Source: an uncultured Streptococcus sp. (GTDB lineage Bacteria > Bacillota > Bacilli > Lactobacillales > Streptococcaceae). Taken from it: a stretch of DNA of 29,075 nucleotides. The DNA lies in NCBI RefSeq assembly GCF_905372115.1, contig NZ_CAJPNR010000023.1:1-29075 (forward strand). The letters run 5' to 3'. Below, in pieces: positions 6,962-16,184 of the stretch. The position numbers and the translations under genes are program-made. The notes beneath the pieces are model-generated. The model worked only from the letters and a program-made list of their open reading frames with translations. It was not told the DNA's origin and did not search any database. Numbering within the stretch: the stretch's first letter is position 1; every line of letters begins with the position of its first letter.

Positions 6962-9900
6962 TTATTCTACCTTGCGCTGTTTAATTTCCAGCATCTTTTC
7001 TCCAAAATTAACCAGACCTTCTAAAATCTCATAATCTTTTTTGTTCCTCACATCAAAAATCACTTCAATCAAGCCATTTTTTTCTCCAATTCGAGCCTTT
7101 AAATTCGTCATCGAAAGTGCTTCAAAATAGTCCTGCGTCAGATAAAGCTGCTGCGAAATTTTCTCAAAATGAATAATTACTGAATTCTGCTGGCGTTCCA
7201 CTGACTTTACAAATGCCTGATCTAAATAAGACTTAGCAAGTCCAATCTCCAACAGATAGGCTACAACATCAGGATACTCCCCAAAGCGATCAATCAATTC
7301 ATCCTGTAGATTTTCATAGTTTACACGGCTGTCAATCTCACGAATTCTCTTGTAAATTTCAATTTTCTGTCTTTCATCAGAAATATAGTCACTAGGCAGA
7401 TAGGCATCAATCTGCAGATTAAGTTCTGCATTGCTTTTTTGACGCTTGTTTTCTCTGCCCTGCTTTTTAGCAATAGCTTCTTCTAGAAGCTGTGAGTACA
7501 TCTCAAAACCAACAGAATCAATAAAGCCAGATTGCATACTTCCTAGGATATTGCCAGCACCCCGAATAGACAAATCTCGCATGGCAATCTTAAATCCAGA
7601 ACCTAACTCTGTAAATCCCTTAATAGCCTCTAGACGCTTTTCAGAAACTTCTGTTAAGATTTTATCTGGTCTGTACATCAGATAAGCGTAGGCAATCCGA
7701 TTGCTGCGGCCAACTCGTCCACGAAGTTGATACAAGGTTGACAGCCCCATATGGTCAGCATTTTCTACAAACAAAGTATTGGCATTTGGGATATCAACTC
7801 CAGTTTCAATAATGGTAGTGGTCACCAAAATATCATATTCTCCATTGATGAAATCCAGTAAAGTATTTTCTAAACGAATCTCACTCATTTGGCCATGAAC
7901 ATAGCCTATAGAAGCTTCTGGAATTAACTCTCTTAACTCTGCAACTTTCTGCTCGATTGTGTCAACCTTGTTGTAAAGGTAGTAAACCTGTCCACCTCGG
8001 TCTATTTCACGTAAGACAGCTTCTCGAATCACTGTAGGATTGCTTTCTAAAACATAGGTCTGAACAGGATAGCGATTGGTTGGCGGAGTCTCAATGACTG
8101 ACAAATCGCGAATCCCTAGCATAGACATATGAAGAGTTCGAGGAATAGGAGTTGCTGTCAAGGTTAGGACATCAACTTTCTTTTTCAATTCCTTTAATGT
8201 TTCCTTGTGCTTAACTCCAAAACGCTGCTCTTCATCAATGATGATTAAACCTAAATCTGCAAATTCTACATCTTTGGATAAGAGCCGGTGGGTACCAATA
8301 ATAATGTCAACTTGTCCTTTCTGCAACTTCTCCAGAGTCTGTTTTTGTTCTGCCTTACTCCTGAAACGGCTGAGCACCTCGACATTGACCGCAAAATCAT
8401 TAAAGCGTTCTTTAAAGTTAGTATAGTGTTGCTGGGCTAAAACCGTTGTTGGCACTAATACAGCTACTTGTTTATGATTATTGACAGCCTTAAAAGCAGC
8501 CCGCATAGCTACTTCTGTTTTCCCAAAGCCGACATCACCAACTAAGAGCCGGTCCATCGGACGACTGCTTTCCATATCCTTCTTCACTTCCTGAATACTT
8601 CTTAGTTGGTCCTCTGTTTCAACATAAGGAAAATCATTATCAAATTCCTCTTGATTGGAATCATCCGCTGAGAAAGCAAAACCTTTTAGCTGGCTGCGTT
8701 CAGCATATAGTTTAATCAAATCATCCGCAATATCCTGAACCTGATGCTGAACTTTTTGCTTACTCTTCTGGAAACGACCGTCATTTAGCTTATTTACCTT
8801 AGGTGTTTTTCCATCGCTGGCAACATACTTTGATAGGAGATCAATCTGGTCAACTGGAATCGAAATACGATCAGAATTTTGATATTGAATCGTCAGATAA
8901 TCACGGTGGACACCAGAGATTTCAATCGTTTCAATCCCCAGATAACGTCCTATCCCATGAATATTATGGACAACATAATCCCCTTTTTCTAGCTCATTAT
9001 AATCTTTCAGTCGTTCGGCATTTGAGATATTCTGTCGCTGGATTTTTCGTTTTATTTTCTTGTGAATAATTTCGTACTCTGTAATAAGAACAATTTTCTC
9101 ATCTACGAAATTAAAACCCTGAACAAGATCTCCTTCTATAAGCTGAACTGCATTTTTGTGAATCTCAGCCTCTTTTATATAGTCTAAATGAATATCATAT
9201 TCCTGTAAATTTTTATGTAAACTTTGTAAACCTGCCGAAGAATTTGCTTGTAAGATTATTGTATAGCCAGATTTTTTATAGCGATTAATTTCTTCTTTGA
9301 GCAAGGGAAACTGACTGAAAAATTCTTGCATTGGGTATTGATTGAATTGATACAAAGCATCAAATTTCAAATTTCCCAAACCTTTTTGAAAGCTTGAAAA
9401 GAAGGTTGCTGGTTTATATTGACGATAATCTTGGTACTTATCTGCAAAATATTTTTGACTTGACAAAGCTTTACATTCTTGTAAATCATCTGTCAATAAG
9501 TTAGCTGTTTCCAGTTCAAATTGAGCATGCCGATCCACAATTTTTTGAAAATCATCAAAAAATACAGGACTATGAACAGGCAAATAGTCTAAAATAGTCC
9601 ATTCTTTCTGATAAAAATAAGAAAGGAATTTACGAATATCTGCATGATGAAACTCCTCTTTAGAACTGATTAGTAACTCTTCTAAGTAAGATTTCAAAGC
9701 AGGATCAACAACTTTTTCTAAAATTGCTTCCAGATTTTCTCGTCCTCGAGCATAATCTTTCTCAGAAAGTAGGATATCAGAAGCAGGTTTAATCAAAATA
9801 CTTTCTATATTCTCGATTGAAGTTTGATTTTCTGGATTGAAAATCCGAATACCATCAATTTCATCTCCAAAAAACTCCAGTCGATAGGGAGAGTCTGCTG

Positions 9901-10453
9901 AGCGCTCAAAAATGTCTAAGATATCTCCTCTTAGACTATATTCTCCCTGACTTAAAACTTGAGATACCTTCTTGTATCCTGATCTTGACAACATTTTTAC
10001 AAGATTATTTAAGTCATATTCTTGTCCAACTGTCAAATTTATGTTGGTATATTTAAAATCAATAGGATCAGGCAAGAGTAATTTACTAGCCGCAACATTA
10101 GTAACTAGAATTCCAGACTTTTGATGGTCTATTAAAAAGTTCAGAGCATCTAATCTAGAAAATATTTTTTCCTGTGAGGCAAAAACAAATTCTGCTATAG
10201 GAGTATCATCTGCTAAGAAAGTATAGACCTTGTCTTCTTCCAACAAAGAAATCAAATCACTAGCCAAACGATCTGCTTCATTTTGACTAGAAGTCAGCAC
10301 AAGGATTTTATCAGCTTCTTCTAATCCAGCCGCTATAGTGATTGCTTTTGTTGATGCAGACAGTCCCATTATCAACTGTCTACTGCTTTTATGGAGATTT
10401 TTCTTCCAATCTGAAATTTGCTGGTTTTGACAAAATAAGTCAATCAGGTTCAT
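6962..10453 (-). CDS. mfd: Transcription-repair coupling factor Mfd
   Basis: 1163-aa superfamily 2 translocase that removes RNA polymerase stalled at DNA lesions and recruits UvrA. The N-terminal UvrB-like part is followed by the RNA-polymerase interaction domain (LEKGDYVVHNIHGIGRYLG). The motor has Walker A GDVGFGKTE (roughly residue 640), Walker B IIDEEQRFG, and TATPIPRTL and QLRGRVGRS, and there is a C-terminal TRCF domain. I place the start at the ATG giving MNLIDLF (10453), which aligns with homologues and lies 4 bp after pth. In-frame ATGs further upstream (10465, 10489) would overlap pth, and 10465 is a real alternative. pth-mfd is a conserved pair. Confidence 0.96.
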   Translation of the reverse strand: MNLIDLFCQNQQISDWKKNLHKSSRQLIMGLSASTKAITIAAGLEEADKILVLTSSQNEADRLASDLISLLEEDKVYTFLADDTPIAEFVFASQEKIFSRLDALNFLIDHQKSGILVTNVAASKLLLPDPIDFKYTNINLTVGQEYDLNNLVKMLSRSGYKKVSQVLSQGEYSLRGDILDIFERSADSPYRLEFFGDEIDGIRIFNPENQTSIENIESILIKPASDILLSEKDYARGRENLEAILEKVVDPALKSYLEELLISSKEEFHHADIRKFLSYFYQKEWTILDYLPVHSPVFFDDFQKIVDRHAQFELETANLLTDDLQECKALSSQKYFADKYQDYRQYKPATFFSSFQKGLGNLKFDALYQFNQYPMQEFFSQFPLLKEEINRYKKSGYTIILQANSSAGLQSLHKNLQEYDIHLDYIKEAEIHKNAVQLIEGDLVQGFNFVDEKIVLITEYEIIHKKIKRKIQRQNISNAERLKDYNELEKGDYVVHNIHGIGRYLGIETIEISGVHRDYLTIQYQNSDRISIPVDQIDLLSKYVASDGKTPKVNKLNDGRFQKSKQKVQHQVQDIADDLIKLYAERSQLKGFAFSADDSNQEEFDNDFPYVETEDQLRSIQEVKKDMESSRPMDRLLVGDVGFGKTEVAMRAAFKAVNNHKQVAVLVPTTVLAQQHYTNFKERFNDFAVNVEVLSRFRSKAEQKQTLEKLQKGQVDIIIGTHRLLSKDVEFADLGLIIIDEEQRFGVKHKETLKELKKKVDVLTLTATPIPRTLHMSMLGIRDLSVIETPPTNRYPVQTYVLESNPTVIREAVLREIDRGGQVYYLYNKVDTIEQKVAELRELIPEASIGYVHGQMSEIRLENTLLDFINGEYDILVTTTIIETGVDIPNANTLFVENADHMGLSTLYQLRGRVGRSNRIAYAYLMYRPDKILTEVSEKRLEAIKGFTELGSGFKIAMRDLSIRGAGNILGSMQSGFIDSVGFEMYSQLLEEAIAKKQGRENKRQKSNAELNLQIDAYLPSDYISDERQKIEIYKRIREIDSRVNYENLQDELIDRFGEYPDVVAYLLEIGLAKSYLDQAFVKSVERQQNSVIIHFEKISQQLYLTQDYFEALSMTNLKARIGEKNGLIEVIFDVRNKKDYEILEGLVNFGEKMLEIKQRKVE

Positions 10454-10457
10454 TTTA

Positions 10458-11027
10458 TTATCCATTGTATTTCTGCATTGTTTGTTCAAAATTGCCTGAC
10501 TGTAAATAATAATTTACAGCATTGTCAACTTTATCAAGAGTATTCAAAATTGTTATATAAGCATCTTTATCAAATTTTCCTAAAACATGGTGAACCACTG
10601 TCATGCCTTCTTTTGGACGGCCAATACCTATCTTTATCCGTTTAAACTCTTGACTTCCAATATGTTTGATAATAGATTTAATGCCGTTATGGCCGCCAGC
10701 TGAACCCTTGCTGCGCAAACGAATCTTACCAACTTCCATATCCAAATCATCATAGATGACCAATAAATCCTCTATATCTAAACCATAGTATGCCAGTAAA
10801 GCTTGAACAGCCTTTCCGCTCTCATTCATAAATGTAGTTGGTTTGACAAAATAGACTTTTTCACCATTTAGAAAAGTAGAGGCAATATCTGCTTGAAAGA
10901 TTTTATCAGTTGTAAATTTCAAATCAAAATCTTTACAAATCTTGTCAACTAGCATAAAACCAACATTATGTTTGGTTTCAATATATTTTTCTCCTGGATT
11001 TCCCAGACCGACTATTAACTTTACCAT
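10458..11027 (-). CDS. pth: Peptidyl-tRNA hydrolase
   Basis: 189-aa enzyme that frees tRNA from peptidyl-tRNAs dropped by the ribosome. The family start VGLGNPGEKY is present, with N10 and catalytic H20 (KHNVGF). The motifs PTTFMNESG, VIYDDLDMEVGKIRLR and GSAGGHNGIKSI follow. The length is normal. It is probably the first gene of the run leading to ftsH. The ribosome site AAAGGAG is 4 bases before the ATG, and a hairpin lies between it and ychF. Confidence 0.97.
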   Translation of the reverse strand: MVKLIVGLGNPGEKYIETKHNVGFMLVDKICKDFDLKFTTDKIFQADIASTFLNGEKVYFVKPTTFMNESGKAVQALLAYYGLDIEDLLVIYDDLDMEVGKIRLRSKGSAGGHNGIKSIIKHIGSQEFKRIKIGIGRPKEGMTVVHHVLGKFDKDAYITILNTLDKVDNAVNYYLQSGNFEQTMQKYNG

Positions 11028-11052
11028 TTTTCTCCTTTATAAAAGCCAAAAG

Positions 11053-11074
11053 GGTTGGAAAAAAATTTCCAACC
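11053..11074 (-). terminator. Hairpin between ychF and pth (weak terminator or attenuator)
   Basis: Perfect 9-bp stem GGTTGGAAA/TTTCCAACC with a 4-base loop. On the minus strand it is followed by a broken T run (CCTTTTGGCTTTT). It probably terminates or attenuates transcription from ychF into pth. Confidence 0.6.
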
Positions 11075-11100
11075 TATAATTTTTAGACTTTACAAATACT

Positions 11101-12216
11101 TTACACATTAAATCTAAATTCCATAATATCGCCATCTTGAACGATATATTCTTTTCCTTCTTCACGCAAACGTCCAGCTTCTTTAACTGCTTTTTCGCTG
11201 CCATAGTGCACTAAGTCATCATAAGACATAGTCACTGCTCGAATAAAGCCTTTTTCAAAGTCTGAGTGAATAATACCAGCCGCTTGCGGAGCTTTCATTC
11301 CACGCTTAAAGGTCCAGGCACGCACTTCTTTTTCACCAGCTGTAAAGTAGGTTCCAAGTCCCAACAGATGATAAGCTGCTCTGGTCAGTTTATCCACACC
11401 TGATTCTGTCAAGCCGATAGCTTCCAGAAATTCTGACTTATCTTCATCGTCCAATTCAGAAATCTCTTCCTCTGCACGCGCGGAAATGACAACAACTTCA
11501 GCATTTTCTGTTGCTGCAAATTCACGAATCTGCTTCACATAGTCAATATTATCTGGATCAGCTACCTCATCCTCACTGACATTGGCCACATAGAGAACTG
11601 GCTTGGTCGTCAACAGAAAGAGCCCTTTAACAATTTTCTGCTCTTCTTCTGTGAATTCAATTGTCCGAGCTGACAGACCATCTTCAAGAACAGGCTTGAT
11701 TTTCTGCAAAACATTAAATTCTGCTACTGAATCCTTATCTTTTTGGGTACGAGCCATCTTCTCCACACGCGCATAGCGTTTGTTGATACTTTCTAAATCT
11801 GCCAAAATCAATTCCAGATTAATGGTCTCAATATCGGCCATTGGATCTACAAATTCAGACTCACGGCCCTGTTCCCGCATGACATTTTCATCATCAAAGG
11901 CACGCACTACATGGACGATGGCATCTACTTCGCGGATATTGGCCAAGAATTTATTTCCCAGTCCTTCGCCTTTTGAAGCACCTTTCACAATACCAGCAAT
12001 ATCAGTAAATTCGAAGGTGGTCGGAACTTTCTTCTGTGGTTTGATGAGTTCTGTTAATTTATCCAAACGTGCATCCGGAACTTCTACCCGACCGACATTT
12101 GGATCAATGGTCGCAAAAGGGTAATTAGCTGCTTCTGCACCTGCTTTTGTAATTGCATTAAATAAAGTTGACTTACCAACATTGGGTAAACCAACGATTC
12201 CTGCTGTCAAAGCCAT
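11101..12216 (-). CDS. ychF: Ribosome-binding ATPase YchF (Obg-like)
   Basis: 371-aa TRAFAC-class P-loop protein that, although in the Obg family, prefers ATP. It has been linked to translation and oxidative-stress responses. G1 is GLPNVGKS (9-16), followed by NYPFATIDPNVG and FTDIAGIVKGASKGEGLGN (G3 region). A C-terminal TGS domain ends in DGDIMEFRFNV. I chose the ATG at 12216 (MALTAGIVG), which matches the family and has GGAG 8 bases upstream. An ATG at 12231 lies inside that ribosome site and would add MEKIR. Confidence 0.96.
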   Translation of the reverse strand: MALTAGIVGLPNVGKSTLFNAITKAGAEAANYPFATIDPNVGRVEVPDARLDKLTELIKPQKKVPTTFEFTDIAGIVKGASKGEGLGNKFLANIREVDAIVHVVRAFDDENVMREQGRESEFVDPMADIETINLELILADLESINKRYARVEKMARTQKDKDSVAEFNVLQKIKPVLEDGLSARTIEFTEEEQKIVKGLFLLTTKPVLYVANVSEDEVADPDNIDYVKQIREFAATENAEVVVISARAEEEISELDDEDKSEFLEAIGLTESGVDKLTRAAYHLLGLGTYFTAGEKEVRAWTFKRGMKAPQAAGIIHSDFEKGFIRAVTMSYDDLVHYGSEKAVKEAGRLREEGKEYIVQDGDIMEFRFNV

Positions 12217-12251
12217 TCTTATCTTCTCCATTCATCTTTTCAATCCAAACC

Positions 12252-12260
12252 ATTATACCA
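12252..12260 (-). promoter_or_regulatory. ychF promoter (extended -10)
   Basis: On the minus strand TGG-TATAAT at 12260-12252 is an extended -10 about 36 bp before the ychF ATG. I see no good -35. It is divergent from the lipoprotein promoter at 12343-12351. Confidence 0.65.
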
Positions 12261-12342
12261 TAAATCCTTATCCTAAACAGCGGATTTGAGTTATTTTTTC
12301 TAGCTTTCTTTACAGAAATGTAAAATAAATTGAAGAAAAAAA

Positions 12343-12351
12343 TGGTATAAT
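12343..12351 (+). promoter_or_regulatory. Promoter of the DUF1307 lipoprotein gene (extended -10)
   Basis: TGG-TATAAT, 31 bp before the ATG, with a strong AAGGAG ribosome site at 12371-12376. No clear -35 is visible. Confidence 0.65.
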
Positions 12352-12382
12352 ATAGCTAATATTCTTATTAAAGGAGTCCCTA

Positions 12383-12874
12383 ATGAAAAAGAATACTTTC
12401 AAAACACTTTTTCTTTCCTTCCTTGCGGTTTCCGCTTTGTTTGTTTTAGCTGCCTGTAGCAGTCCTAAAAAAGCTTATTTCCAGCTGATTGACCAAAATA
12501 CTAAACAAGATAGCCGCATCACTGTTGAATACAAAGGTGATGAGCTTCTTATAAACGAAACAAACAACACCTTCTACTATAAACCAGTTGGCTTGACAAA
12601 AGACACTGCTAAAGAGCAGACAGAAGCCTATGCTAAATCTATTGAGGGTATCAAAGGATTAACTCATAAAATTGAGTACAAAGATGATTATTTAACTGAA
12701 AAACTGACAATCGATTTCAGCAAAGCTGATATTGAAGAACTACAAAGTAAACAGCTTCTTCAAACATCTGGTAATCAAAAAGCAGATTATATCAGTTACA
12801 AAGAAACTGCTAAATTACTCGAAAAATCAGGTTATAAAGAAGTTAAAGATGGTAAATTTGAAAATCTTAAATAA
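12383..12874 (+). CDS. Small surface lipoprotein, DUF1307 (YehR-like)
   Basis: 163-aa predicted lipoprotein. It has a basic N terminus, a hydrophobic stretch and lipobox LAAC with the lipidated Cys at residue 25. The mature part is small, Lys/Glu-rich and without a recognisable catalytic site. It resembles DUF1307 (YehR) lipoproteins, whose function is not established. It is the only plus-strand gene in the left arm, with its own promoter and a strong terminator, so it is a single-gene unit. Confidence 0.85.
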   Translation: MKKNTFKTLFLSFLAVSALFVLAACSSPKKAYFQLIDQNTKQDSRITVEYKGDELLINETNNTFYYKPVGLTKDTAKEQTEAYAKSIEGIKGLTHKIEYKDDYLTEKLTIDFSKADIEELQSKQLLQTSGNQKADYISYKETAKLLEKSGYKEVKDGKFENLK

Positions 12875-12878
12875 AAGC

Positions 12879-12914
12879 AAAATGGATAGGACTTAAAAAG
12901 TCCTATCCATTTTT
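12879..12914 (+). terminator. Strong terminator after the lipoprotein gene
   Basis: Perfect 16-bp stem (core TGGATAGGACTT/AAGTCCTATCCA) with a 3-base loop and T run. It lies between convergent genes and may also stop minus-strand transcription from the DUF951 gene. Confidence 0.92.
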
Positions 12915-13001
12915 GATTGAAAAATAAGAAAATCAAATCTAAATCTAATCTTCAGCAATGCAAATTAGTTTTCCACAATAGCATTTACGATGAGTTTTCG
13001 T

Positions 13002-13196
13002 CTAATCAATTATTTTCTTCATTTTTCTTTCAAAATCGTGACGACTCATCATTACAAGATGTTCACAATTGGTGCAACGAATTTTGATATCTGCACCAAC
13101 CCTTGTGATTTCCCAGCGATTCGCCTTTTTCCCAGTCGCTTTAATGGTGCAGGCATGTGGCTTTTTCATTTCTACAAAATGACCAATTTCATACAT
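13002..13196 (-). CDS. DUF951 family protein (YyzM-like)
   Basis: 64-aa protein of the DUF951 family, which sits beside dnaN in many Firmicutes. Visible features are KKPHAC (Cys16), a CTNC pair (Cys41, Cys44) that could bind a metal, and a basic C terminus. Its function is unknown. The ribosome site AAAGGAG precedes the ATG. It follows dnaN by 127 bp, with a long hairpin between. Confidence 0.85.
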   Translation of the reverse strand: MYEIGHFVEMKKPHACTIKATGKKANRWEITRVGADIKIRCTNCEHLVMMSRHDFERKMKKIID

Positions 13197-13264
13197 TTTC
13201 TTTCTCCTTTCAAGGAACTATCATAGTCCAGGAAGAAATATTAAGCATCTATCATACTTTGTAA

Positions 13265-13322
13265 ATGAAAAGAGCTTAGGACCAAGAATTAAAAATCTGT
13301 AACTTGGCCCACTGCTTTTCAT
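13265..13322 (-). terminator. Long imperfect hairpin after dnaN
   Basis: ATGAAAAG.GC and GGACCAAG at 13265-13286 pair imperfectly with CTTGGCCC and GCTTTTCAT at 13303-13322, starting just after the dnaN stop. On the minus strand it is followed only by a weak T-rich run. It may be a partial terminator or an mRNA end between dnaN and the DUF951 gene. Confidence 0.45.
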
Positions 13323-13323
13323 C

Positions 13324-14460
13324 TTAATTAGTTCTGACAGGTGTAATCAGCTGAATAAAGTTTTCTTTGTCTTCACTCGGTACCAAGGTGAAAGGACGAA
13401 CGGATGAGATAAAACTAATCGTTACTTTTTCACTGTCAATAGCCTTCAAAGCATCAATCAAATAAGTTGGATTAAAGCTAATAGTCAAATCTTCGCCAGT
13501 TACACTTTCTGTATCAATTTCTTCGTTAACACGGCCAACCTCTGGTGAATTTACATGGGCACTGACAATACCGCCTGCAATCTCCAGTTTAACTGTTCCA
13601 TTCTGTGTAGCATTAGACAAGAGACGAGCGCGTTCCATAGCTGCACGTAAATCAGAAGTATTGAAAGTAAGGACACTCGTAAATTCAGTCGGAATCAAAC
13701 GATCTGTATCTGGATAATTTCCTTCTAATAGGCGGGTATAGAAGCTAATATTTTCGCTTCTGAAAAGAATTTGATTGTTAGCAAAGAAAACCTCTACCGT
13801 TTCAATTTCATCGGTAAAAACAGCTGTAAATTCCCGTAAAGAGCGACTTGGAATAACTACGTCGAAATTATCTCCGTTTTTCTCCAGAGTAATTTTCTTT
13901 TGACTCATTCTGTGGGAGTCTGTCGCAACTGTTTTCAAAGAACGGTTATCTGTCAAAACAAAGTGAACACCAGTTAAAATTGGACGGCTTTCCTGAACGC
14001 TGGCTGCGAAAGCTGTTTCGTTAATGACATCTTTAAGAATTTTTGTTTCAAGAACCAAGGGATTGCTGGCAGAAATTTCCTGGATTCGTGGATACTGGTC
14101 AGCGTCTTTTCCTTTCAGGGTAATCTCTGATTTGCCGCTAGTCAAAACGATTTGTTTTTGTTCAATTTCTTTAAAATCCAAAATAATATCTGGCAGACTG
14201 GAAACAACATTGATAAAGAAAGTCGCTTCTAATAAAATTGAACCTGTTGAGTTGACAAGCAAGCCTGCATTTTCATTTTGAGTAGAAATAAAGTTTTCAA
14301 TCGACACTTGGCCATTCGAGCCAATTAAAGTGATTCCTTCTTTGGTAACATCAATTTTCACAGTAGAAAGAATAGGAATTGCATTTTTATGGCTGATAGC
14401 CCTTTTAGTAGTATTTAACGCTTGTAAGAAGAGATTTTTATTAATAGAAAAATGAATCAT
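13324..14460 (-). CDS. dnaN: DNA polymerase III beta subunit (sliding clamp)
   Basis: 378-aa ring-forming clamp that tethers polymerase to DNA. It has the usual N-terminal MIHFSINKNLFLQALN, three repeated clamp domains without enzymatic motifs, and the C-terminal LVPSEDKENFIQLITPVRTN that contributes to the partner-binding pocket. It lies directly after dnaA across a 158-bp oriC spacer, with a TATAAT -10 at 14486-14491 (minus strand) and an AGGAG ribosome site 4-5 bases before the ATG. Confidence 0.97.
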   Translation of the reverse strand: MIHFSINKNLFLQALNTTKRAISHKNAIPILSTVKIDVTKEGITLIGSNGQVSIENFISTQNENAGLLVNSTGSILLEATFFINVVSSLPDIILDFKEIEQKQIVLTSGKSEITLKGKDADQYPRIQEISASNPLVLETKILKDVINETAFAASVQESRPILTGVHFVLTDNRSLKTVATDSHRMSQKKITLEKNGDNFDVVIPSRSLREFTAVFTDEIETVEVFFANNQILFRSENISFYTRLLEGNYPDTDRLIPTEFTSVLTFNTSDLRAAMERARLLSNATQNGTVKLEIAGGIVSAHVNSPEVGRVNEEIDTESVTGEDLTISFNPTYLIDALKAIDSEKVTISFISSVRPFTLVPSEDKENFIQLITPVRTN

Positions 14461-14485
14461 AGGATCTCCTTTTTATTTATTTATG

Positions 14486-14616
14486 ATTATAAGATTAATA
14501 GTAATAGTAGTTTGTGTGAATTATGTGGAAAAATAGCTTAGTCCTTATTCTAACAAGTTTTGAGACTTGTTCACAAAGTGTGGATAAGTTTTGAAAAAAT
14601 TCTGTAGTTTTCCACA
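14486..14616. other. oriC: oriC, dnaA-dnaN part: DnaA boxes and DnaA-trio-like element
   Basis: The dnaA-dnaN spacer holds a perfect DnaA box TGTGGATAA (14579-14587). Near-matches are TGTGAATTA (14515-14523), TGTGGAAAA (14524-14532), TTGTTCACA (14567-14575) and TTTTCCACA (14608-14616). Next to the paired boxes at 14515-14532 is a run of five triplets TAA-TAG-TAA-TAG-TAG (14496-14510). This resembles the DnaA-trio that guides DnaA onto single strands in B. subtilis. Beyond it lies an AT-rich stretch (14466-14495) suited to unwinding, which also carries the dnaN -10. The layout parallels the B. subtilis origin. Confidence 0.85.
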
Positions 14617-14618
14617 CG

Positions 14619-15971
14619 CTATTTAATTTTATTTTTGATGCTTTCAATTTCTAAACGTAAATTGTCGTCTGATTCAATCATGGTTTTGATTTTTCCATGT
14701 GCATGGATAACAGTCGTATGATCTTTGCCGCCAAATTCACGACCAATTTTAGGCAGACTGTTGTCAGTCAGCTCACGAGTCAGATACATAGCTACCTGTC
14801 TAGCTAAAACGATATTTTGTACTCGACGGCTGCCTTTCATCTCTTTGACACTAACACCATAGAATTTCCCAACTTCAGACTGAATCTTATCAATCGGGAT
14901 AACTGTCACCTGGCTTGAATCCTGCTTACGAGCTCGAATAGCTTCCGCAGCGATATCAATAGTAATTTCTTTCAGATGACGAACTCTAGCGATGAGACTG
15001 ATGTCATTCAAAGCACCTTCTAAGTCGCGGACATTAGAGTCGAACTGTCCTGCAAGATATTCTAAGGTATCATTCGGGAAAATATAATCCAAATCTTCTA
15101 TTTTGTTTCGCAGAATTGCAATTCGTGTTTCAAAATCTGGCGGTGTAATATTCTGAGTTAATCCCCATTTGAAACGTGTCACTAAGCGTTCTTCCAAATT
15201 GTCCAGATGATCAGGACTGCGGTCGCTGGTTAAAACAATCTGTTTATTTTCACCATGAAGAGCATTGAAAGTGTTGAAAAATTCTTCCTGAGTTGAAACT
15301 TTTTTTCCTCCCAAAGATTGAATGTCATCAATCAGCAGAAGATCCAGACTACGATAGATTTTTTTAAAGCTATCCATCTCTCCCAATCTTAAATGTTCGA
15401 GGAAGTCGTTAATAAAGGTTTCAGCCGGTATATACTTAACACGCGCATCTGGAATATTTTCTAAAATCTGATTGCCAATAGCATTTAATAAATGAGTTTT
15501 GCCCAAGCCAGGACCTCCATAGATAAAAAGAGGATTATAGGTTGTGGCTAGATTCTCAGATACCGCCAAGGCAGCGGCTTTAGCCCAGATATTTCCGTCT
15601 CCCTGAACAAAATTGTCAAAGGTATATTTTGACTTTAAGCCAGTATCAATAGGTGGCAAGCTTGGCTGAACAGTGCTGATTTGAGGACTGGTTACTGCAG
15701 ATTTCGGTGTGTCAATTTTAGTTTCTTCTTCAAAAATATACTTTCCAGCAATCTGATCATTAAAAATCTCAAATCCTGCAGTAAGAATAACTCCTACTAA
15801 GTTTTGCTCCCAAAATAGTTGTTTCACCGGACTATCCAGGAAAATAATAGCTTGTTTTTCTTCAACTTTGACAAGCTTAGCTTCAGCAACAAAGAAATCA
15901 TAAGTTGTCTGTTTTAGCTGAGCATGAGCTAATTCTAAAATACGATTCCAAAAGTCCTGTTCTTTGGTCAT
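14619..15971 (-). CDS. dnaA: Chromosomal replication initiator DnaA
   Basis: 450-aa AAA+ initiator that binds DnaA boxes and opens oriC. Domain I is N-terminal (about 1-85), followed by a linker (about 86-112) and then the AAA+ core with Walker A GGPGLGKT (152-159) and Walker B LLLIDDIQ (211-218). The DNA-binding domain IV signature is GGKDHTTVIHA (about 414-424). It has DnaA boxes on both sides, including one on the -35 position of its own promoter. The AGGAGG-type ribosome site is clear. Confidence 0.98.
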   Translation of the reverse strand: MTKEQDFWNRILELAHAQLKQTTYDFFVAEAKLVKVEEKQAIIFLDSPVKQLFWEQNLVGVILTAGFEIFNDQIAGKYIFEEETKIDTPKSAVTSPQISTVQPSLPPIDTGLKSKYTFDNFVQGDGNIWAKAAALAVSENLATTYNPLFIYGGPGLGKTHLLNAIGNQILENIPDARVKYIPAETFINDFLEHLRLGEMDSFKKIYRSLDLLLIDDIQSLGGKKVSTQEEFFNTFNALHGENKQIVLTSDRSPDHLDNLEERLVTRFKWGLTQNITPPDFETRIAILRNKIEDLDYIFPNDTLEYLAGQFDSNVRDLEGALNDISLIARVRHLKEITIDIAAEAIRARKQDSSQVTVIPIDKIQSEVGKFYGVSVKEMKGSRRVQNIVLARQVAMYLTRELTDNSLPKIGREFGGKDHTTVIHAHGKIKTMIESDDNLRLEIESIKNKIK

Positions 15972-16014
15972 AACTTCCCTCCTTTTCTATAAATTTCTGA
16001 TTCATACGCATCTT

Positions 16015-16045
16015 ATTTTATCATAAAGGTTCAAAGTTTTCCACA
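16015..16045 (-). promoter_or_regulatory. dnaA promoter overlapped by a DnaA box
   Basis: On the minus strand TGA-TAAAAT (16023-16015) is an extended -10 about 44 bp before the dnaA ATG. The expected -35 position (16038-16043) lies wholly within a DnaA-box-like TTTTCCACA (16037-16045). This arrangement would allow DnaA to repress its own gene. Confidence 0.6.
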
Positions 16046-16152
16046 AGAACTGGAAAAGAATTCACATTGTTAGCTGAAGTTATCCACAGAATGTGAATAA
16101 AGCTAAAATTTCTTATTTTAATAGGCTTCCTAATTGATTTTACAGTGGATAA
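16037..16152. other. oriC: oriC, upstream-of-dnaA DnaA-box cluster
   Basis: Two perfect TTATNCACA boxes face each other: TTATCCACA (16080-16088) and TGTGAATAA (16092-16100). Near-matches are TTTTCCACA (16037-16045) and AGTGGATAA (16144-16152). Together with the dnaA-dnaN cluster this makes a bipartite origin with dnaA between the two box groups. Confidence 0.85.
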
Positions 16153-16184
16153 TCTTGTTACTTTTAAAAAAGAAAATAACAGTT

